Positions 60,350-64,000 of a DNA stretch of 64,000 nt are shown piece by piece. The notes under the pieces are model-generated. The model had not been told where the DNA came from. It worked only from the letters and a program-made list of their open reading frames with translations, and ran no database searches. This DNA is from Sphingobacterium corticibacter (GTDB lineage Bacteria > Bacteroidota > Bacteroidia > Sphingobacteriales > Sphingobacteriaceae): the NCBI RefSeq assembly GCF_003076635.1, contig NZ_QDKG01000002.1, positions 186,001 through 250,000 of the forward strand. Direction: 5' to 3'. Every line of letters begins with the position of its first letter. Position 1 is the stretch's first letter. The position numbers and the translations under genes were made by a program.

Positions 60350-61810
60350 ATGTTAAAAAACCACAAAGTCCTAGCGCTACTTATTGTATTAATCACTGCT
60401 GGAATACTATCCGTCCTCAGTTTTTGGTTATACAATTCGTATAGCGATCACCGAGAATTGACTTTTGCAAAAGCCGATCAAGCATTGCTCAGCACCTTAA
60501 GTGATTATTACTCACGTAACGACATCACGGGCAATAATACGCGCAACAGCTACCAGAAAAATCTCGCCGAAGATATCAGCAGAGCATATCCCAACATCAC
60601 GGTTGACAGTATATACGCTTGGATGGAGAAGAATGCTACAAGACGGCAGGATAGTATTCGCAGACAATACCGAGAATCGCACCGAAACAATCGTCAAGAG
60701 CGCGGCGAACACCGCAAACCACGAGAAATCAACCATTGGATGCTACAAGGAAGAGACGCGGAGTTATCTCCCGCCGCTTTAGATACGTTATTAAATGAGT
60801 ACCAACAAGAGCTTGCTTACCAAGGTATAGATCGTGCTAACGTGCAACTTAAAGTGCATGAAATCGCACGCAGAGGATACAACGAACCGCGCGAGATGCG
60901 TAGCAATGACGTCCTCACCACACGACCAATACTGATTAATGCAGAAAACAATCTTTATCTATATGCCGAGTTGACCCAAATCTGGAAACATATTATCTCC
61001 AATATGCTTGGGCAGATCATTTTCTCGCTTTTCTTGCTCTTCGCATTGATCGGGACCTTTCTAGCCTTGTTCAAAACGATCCGAAAGCAGAATAAGTTGG
61101 CCGTCTTGCAGCAATCATTCGTAACCAACATGACCCACGAGCTCAAAACGCCCTTATCCACGGTCAGCGCAGCAGTAGAAGCACTGCAACGTTCCGGAGC
61201 GAAGAATGATCCAGAGCGGTGGAATAGGTATTTGACCATATCAAAGCGCGAGCTAGAACATCTCACGCTGATGGTAGAAAACGTGTTGCAGTTTAATAGT
61301 AACGTGCGTAGCGGTATAAACTTAACATATACTGAGTTTGATCTTAGTTTACTACTTCGAGAAATAGTTGAATCTTTCCGATTGGTGAGCGCAGCACAAA
61401 TAGATTTGCTATTGCCTCCGCAGCAAACGGTAATATGGTTGAATGGCGACTTGGCACATCTTCGCAATACATTCTCGAACGTGATAGATAATGCAATCAA
61501 ATACAATCACTCGCCTTCACCACAGGTGAAGATTAGCTTGACGGCGACGGACAAAGTTATTCAGATCCGCATCAGCGATAATGGTATCGGTATTCCGAAG
61601 GCGTATCACAAAAACATTTATGATCTGTTTTTCCGTGTGCCTAACGGCGAACTATATAGTGTGAAAGGATTTGGCTTAGGGCTAGCCTACGTGCAGCAAG
61701 TAGTGCATCAGCACGACGGCAACATTACGGTAGATAGCAAATCTGGCGAAGGCACAACTTTTACGATATCATTCCCTCAAAACATCTTTCCCCAACCAAA
61801 AAAGAAATAA
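60350..61810 (+). CDS. Sensor histidine kinase (RprX-like)
   Basis: A two-component sensor of 486 residues. It has a membrane segment at about 7-28, a charged periplasmic region (30-215) with DSIYAWMEKNATRRQDSIRRQ, a second membrane segment (about 215-240), the HisKA domain with His263 in FVTNMTHELKTPLSTVSAA and HATPase_c with NVIDNAIKYN, ISDNGIGIPKAYH and GFGLGLAYVQQ. The response regulator follows 1 base after the stop. The layout resembles Bacteroides RprX/RprY. Signal sensed is unknown. Confidence 0.92.
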   Translation: MLKNHKVLALLIVLITAGILSVLSFWLYNSYSDHRELTFAKADQALLSTLSDYYSRNDITGNNTRNSYQKNLAEDISRAYPNITVDSIYAWMEKNATRRQDSIRRQYRESHRNNRQERGEHRKPREINHWMLQGRDAELSPAALDTLLNEYQQELAYQGIDRANVQLKVHEIARRGYNEPREMRSNDVLTTRPILINAENNLYLYAELTQIWKHIISNMLGQIIFSLFLLFALIGTFLALFKTIRKQNKLAVLQQSFVTNMTHELKTPLSTVSAAVEALQRSGAKNDPERWNRYLTISKRELEHLTLMVENVLQFNSNVRSGINLTYTEFDLSLLLREIVESFRLVSAAQIDLLLPPQQTVIWLNGDLAHLRNTFSNVIDNAIKYNHSPSPQVKISLTATDKVIQIRISDNGIGIPKAYHKNIYDLFFRVPNGELYSVKGFGLGLAYVQQVVHQHDGNITVDSKSGEGTTFTISFPQNIFPQPKKK

Positions 61811-61811
61811 T

Positions 61812-62486
61812 ATGCTGAAAATTTTATATGTCGAAGACGAATTGAGTTTGGCGATGATCGTTGGGGAAAGCCTTGAGGAACATGGTTTTGAAGTGAAGCA
61901 TGCGGTCAATGGACAAGATGCCTTGCAAATATTGAAAAAATTCAGTCCGCATGTGATGGTCTTGGATGTGATGATGCCCTTGATGGACGGCTTCACTTTA
62001 GCGACCGAAATTCGTAAGATCGATACCAAAACACCGATTATCTTTCTAACAGCGATGACGCAGACGGCCGACCTGGTCAAAGGCTTTCATCTTGGTGGCA
62101 ATGATTATATCCGCAAGCCTTTTAAAATTGAGGAACTTATCGTACGCATTGAATCGGCGCATCGCGCCACAAGACAATACCACGATCAGCAGCATTACGA
62201 AATAGGCAACTACCGGTTGGACACCCAGAAGTTTTTATTGAGCTTCGAAGATGAAACCGAGAAACTTTCTTTTCGCGAAGCCGAATTGTTGCGCCGTTTG
62301 TTTGAACGTAAAGATCAAGTAGTTCCGCGCGAAGAGATCATCCGCACTTATTGGGGTGATGACACCTATTTCACCGGGCGAAGCTTAGATGTATTTATCA
62401 GCCGCATCCGAAAATATTTGTCTAAAGACGAACGTATTAAGATTACAAACATCCGTGGCGTAGGCTATCGGTTAACGATCGATTAG
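61812..62486 (+). CDS. OmpR-family response regulator (RprY-like)
   Basis: A 224-residue regulator with a receiver domain (Asp9, Asp52 in VLDVMMPLMDG, Lys around 104) and a winged-helix DNA-binding domain in the C-terminal 100 residues (FREAELLRRLFERKDQVVPREEIIRTYWG... SRIRKYL). Its ATG is 1 base after the kinase stop, so the pair is cotranscribed. The promoter of the next gene, pncA, appears to lie in its stop region. Confidence 0.95.
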   Translation: MLKILYVEDELSLAMIVGESLEEHGFEVKHAVNGQDALQILKKFSPHVMVLDVMMPLMDGFTLATEIRKIDTKTPIIFLTAMTQTADLVKGFHLGGNDYIRKPFKIEELIVRIESAHRATRQYHDQQHYEIGNYRLDTQKFLLSFEDETEKLSFREAELLRRLFERKDQVVPREEIIRTYWGDDTYFTGRSLDVFISRIRKYLSKDERIKITNIRGVGYRLTID

Positions 62487-62487
62487 T

Positions 62488-62495
62488 TATATTTG
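62488..62495 (+). promoter_or_regulatory. Candidate -7 element giving a leaderless pncA transcript
   Basis: TATATTTG ends 3 bases before the ATG at 62499 and begins 2 bases after the response-regulator stop. It supports the start at 62499 rather than the TTG at 62493. Confidence 0.5.
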
Positions 62496-62498
62496 AGT

Positions 62499-63089
62499 AT
62501 GAAAGCACTTATCATTGTCGATGTACAGGTTGATTTTTTGCCCGAAGGCGCTTTGGCTGTTCCAGCCGGCGATACGATTATTCCTGCCATCAATGTTTTG
62601 CAGAAAGACTATGATTTGGTAGTTGCTACGCAAGATTGGCATCCGGCAGATCACGGCAGCTTCGCAAGTCAGCATCCCAGTGCACAGGTTTACGACACAA
62701 TTGAATTACATGGTTTAGCGCAAACACTCTGGCCAGATCACTGTGTACAAGGCACGGCAGGTGCTGAGTTAGCCGACACGCTAAATACAGCTGCTATAGA
62801 AGCTATTTTTAGAAAAGGAACAGAGAAAGATATTGATAGCTATAGTGGTTTCTTTGATAATGGTCAACGAAAAGCGACTGGACTACAAGGTTATTTGAAG
62901 GAACGAGCGGTAAGCGAAGTACACATTTGCGGATTGGCAGCAGATTATTGTGTTTACTTTACTGCGATGGATAGCTTAGAAGCTGGTTTCAAGACCTCCA
63001 TCATATCTCGCGCGACCAAGCCGATTGATAAGACGACTTTCATGGACAAAAAGGAAATTTTCTTACAAAAAGGCGGGCGCATACTTTAA
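62499..63089 (+). CDS. pncA: Nicotinamidase
   Basis: Hydrolyses nicotinamide to nicotinate for NAD salvage. The 196-residue isochorismatase-fold protein has catalytic Asp8 in VDVQVDFLPEG, the metal-binding Asp/His/His in ATQDWHPADHGSF, the Lys in FRKGTEKDIDSYSGFFDN, and the catalytic Cys in ICGLAADYCVYFTAMDS. All catalytic positions are present. It is probably transcribed from its own leaderless promoter. Confidence 0.95.
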   Translation: MKALIIVDVQVDFLPEGALAVPAGDTIIPAINVLQKDYDLVVATQDWHPADHGSFASQHPSAQVYDTIELHGLAQTLWPDHCVQGTAGAELADTLNTAAIEAIFRKGTEKDIDSYSGFFDNGQRKATGLQGYLKERAVSEVHICGLAADYCVYFTAMDSLEAGFKTSIISRATKPIDKTTFMDKKEIFLQKGGRIL

Positions 63090-63100
63090 TCAATATGAAA

Positions 63101-63130
63101 GACAAGGATTGTCATTTTTCAATATCTTTG
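63101..63130 (+). promoter_or_regulatory. Promoter and inverted repeat upstream of the TetR gene
   Basis: GACAA-GGA-TTGTC (63101-63113) is an inverted repeat lying just upstream of a TATCTTTG -7 element (63123-63130) that precedes the regulator's ATG by 16 bases. It could be an autoregulatory operator; the arms are short. Confidence 0.35.
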
Positions 63131-63146
63131 CTTCAGACAGTCAACT

Positions 63147-63689
63147 ATGAAAGAAACAGCCCTTAGTAGGAAAGATAGAATTATACAGACCGCCACCTCA
63201 CTATTCGCTGAAAAAGGTTTTGCCGACACTTCTACTAAAGAAATATCTGTGCAAGCAGGCGTCTCGGAGGCATTGATTTTCAAACATTTTGGCAATAAAG
63301 ATCGGCTTCTTTCCTTCATCATAAAAACCGGATACAGCCGCGTGGTGATGCACCACAAAGGCATGCTGACCTATAAAGGCGCTAAAGAATTTTTGCGCAA
63401 CATGATTCTGCTACCCAACAAATTAGTTGCGGAAGAACCCTTGTTTTGGAAAATGCAGGAAAGACTCTCGCACGATGAGTTGTCGCGTACCCAGCACGAG
63501 CATTTTATGAAGCCCGTGCAATCGATCATCCTGAAGGCATTTCAGGAATTGGGCTACGCCAAGCCGGAGTTAGAAACACAGTATTTATTATTGGTTATCG
63601 ATATGCTTTGGAAAAAAGAAGCCTGCGGCGAACTGCAAAATGCTGCAGAGCTCACCCAACTGATCGAAGACAAATACCAGTTGATTTAA
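63147..63689 (+). CDS. TetR/AcrR family transcriptional regulator
   Basis: A 180-residue regulator with an N-terminal HTH of about residues 8-55 (RIIQTATSLFAEKGFADTSTKEISVQAGVSEALIFKHFGNKDRL), the typical TetR signature, and an all-helical ligand-binding C-terminal part. TetR proteins commonly repress efflux or catabolic genes; no such neighbour is visible in the window on the left side, but the GH3 gene follows. Confidence 0.92.
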   Translation: MKETALSRKDRIIQTATSLFAEKGFADTSTKEISVQAGVSEALIFKHFGNKDRLLSFIIKTGYSRVVMHHKGMLTYKGAKEFLRNMILLPNKLVAEEPLFWKMQERLSHDELSRTQHEHFMKPVQSIILKAFQELGYAKPELETQYLLLVIDMLWKKEACGELQNAAELTQLIEDKYQLI

Positions 63690-63718
63690 TACCACCATTG
63701 CCTACCTTTATGATACCT

Positions 63719-64000
63719 ATGAAGTATATATTTCTTGTCATTACTTGTATATCTTTGTTCGCCACGTCGAGCAGTTACGGCCAAGCCAAGCGCGATTTTG
63801 TGCCATTTATCAATCAATCTCATCCTTGGGTAGAGCGCACGTTTCAGCAGCTAACGCCGCGCGAACGAATTGCGCAATTACTACTGATTAGAGCGCATAC
63901 CGATCGTGGTACGCGTTATATCGATTCGGTCGGACGCATTGTACGACAAGAAAAACTGGGTGGATTAGTGGTATTTCAAGGTGGGCCAGTGCGACACGCC
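63719..64000 (+). CDS. Glycoside hydrolase family 3 protein, N-terminal part (truncated by window)
   Basis: The start of an exported enzyme running off the right edge. The signal peptide is MKYIFLVITCISLFATSSSYG followed by QAKRDFVPFINQSHPWVERT, then LTPRERIAQLLLIRAHTDRG and LGGLVVFQGGP, the opening of a GH3 (NagZ-like) catalytic domain as in beta-N-acetylhexosaminidases of Bacteroidota that carry an added C-terminal serine-hydrolase domain. I use the ATG at 63719; an ATG three codons earlier (63710) lies within a TACCTTTA promoter-like element. Catalytic residues are beyond the window. Confidence 0.78.
   Translation, partial: MKYIFLVITCISLFATSSSYGQAKRDFVPFINQSHPWVERTFQQLTPRERIAQLLLIRAHTDRGTRYIDSVGRIVRQEKLGGLVVFQGGPVRHA

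Overview
The window looks like a chromosome segment of a Bacteroidota bacterium, most likely family Sphingobacteriaceae (Sphingobacterium-like); genus is inference. Support comes from recognisable Bacteroidota families (DUF4270, DUF3078, DUF6263, NVEALA-like peptide, PF14905-type outer-membrane barrel, lamin-tail lipoproteins), many lipoproteins with short lipoboxes, and promoters of the Bacteroidota type (TTG, 19-21 nt, TAnnTTTG), several lying 3-5 nt upstream of a start codon. About 62 protein genes, one tRNA-Gly(GCC), a dozen clear hairpin terminators and several promoter elements can be supported.

Layout. 1-6546: end of a surface-polysaccharide locus (RfaS-like protein, two GT2 enzymes, a Caps_synth-type transferase, a Stealth phosphotransferase, UDP-xylose synthase-like decarboxylase, GalE). 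6550-16261: hypothetical helical protein, OmpA-type porin, tricorn-like protease, an operon CPBP protease-DUF2007-CdsA-DUF2461, AnmK, GcvH. 16352-20830: DUF6263 protein, pyruvate dehydrogenase E1 beta, futalosine hydrolase, then QueD, FolE and an O-methyltransferase. 20853-25104: a same-strand envelope cluster with two glucosaminidases, a carboxypeptidase-regulatory-like protein, DUF3078 protein and an amidase lipoprotein. 25120-29286: DUF983 protein, a candidate small RNA, and mfd.

29251-34043 is the most striking stretch: an AT-rich 4.7-kb module carrying an outer-membrane barrel/TonB-type protein, a thioredoxin-like lipoprotein with CxxC, a small secreted four-cysteine NVEALA-like peptide and a beta-propeller lipoprotein. 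It is bracketed by two copies of the last codons and terminator of mfd, one intact and one a displaced, diverged remnant. This is the signature of insertion into the 3' end of mfd, although no integrase is present. A second AT-rich module, 38158-39731 (small lipoprotein plus astacin-type M12A metalloprotease), sits downstream of tRNA-Gly between degenerate copies of a dispersed repeat.

34083-37656: TPM/TPM/LemA operon and an FAD-dependent oxidoreductase. 39939-47332: TrhO, an ECF sigma factor with a membrane partner, RadA, and a sugar block (aldose epimerase lipoprotein, NrtR/AraR-type Nudix regulator without Nudix catalytic residues, SSS sugar symporter). 47561-53038: DUF3820 protein, second glycosyltransferase cluster with a flippase, and a protein with about 52-residue tandem repeats. 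53106-64000: YebC/TACO1, an SDR-type threonine dehydrogenase, lamin-tail lipoprotein, Asd, Kelch and DUF4270 lipoproteins, a histidine kinase/response regulator pair, nicotinamidase, a TetR regulator, and the start of a GH3 hydrolase.

Functions are assigned from motifs read by eye; no database search was run. Start sites at TTG/GTG were moved to the nearest plausible ATG where the sequence supported it.
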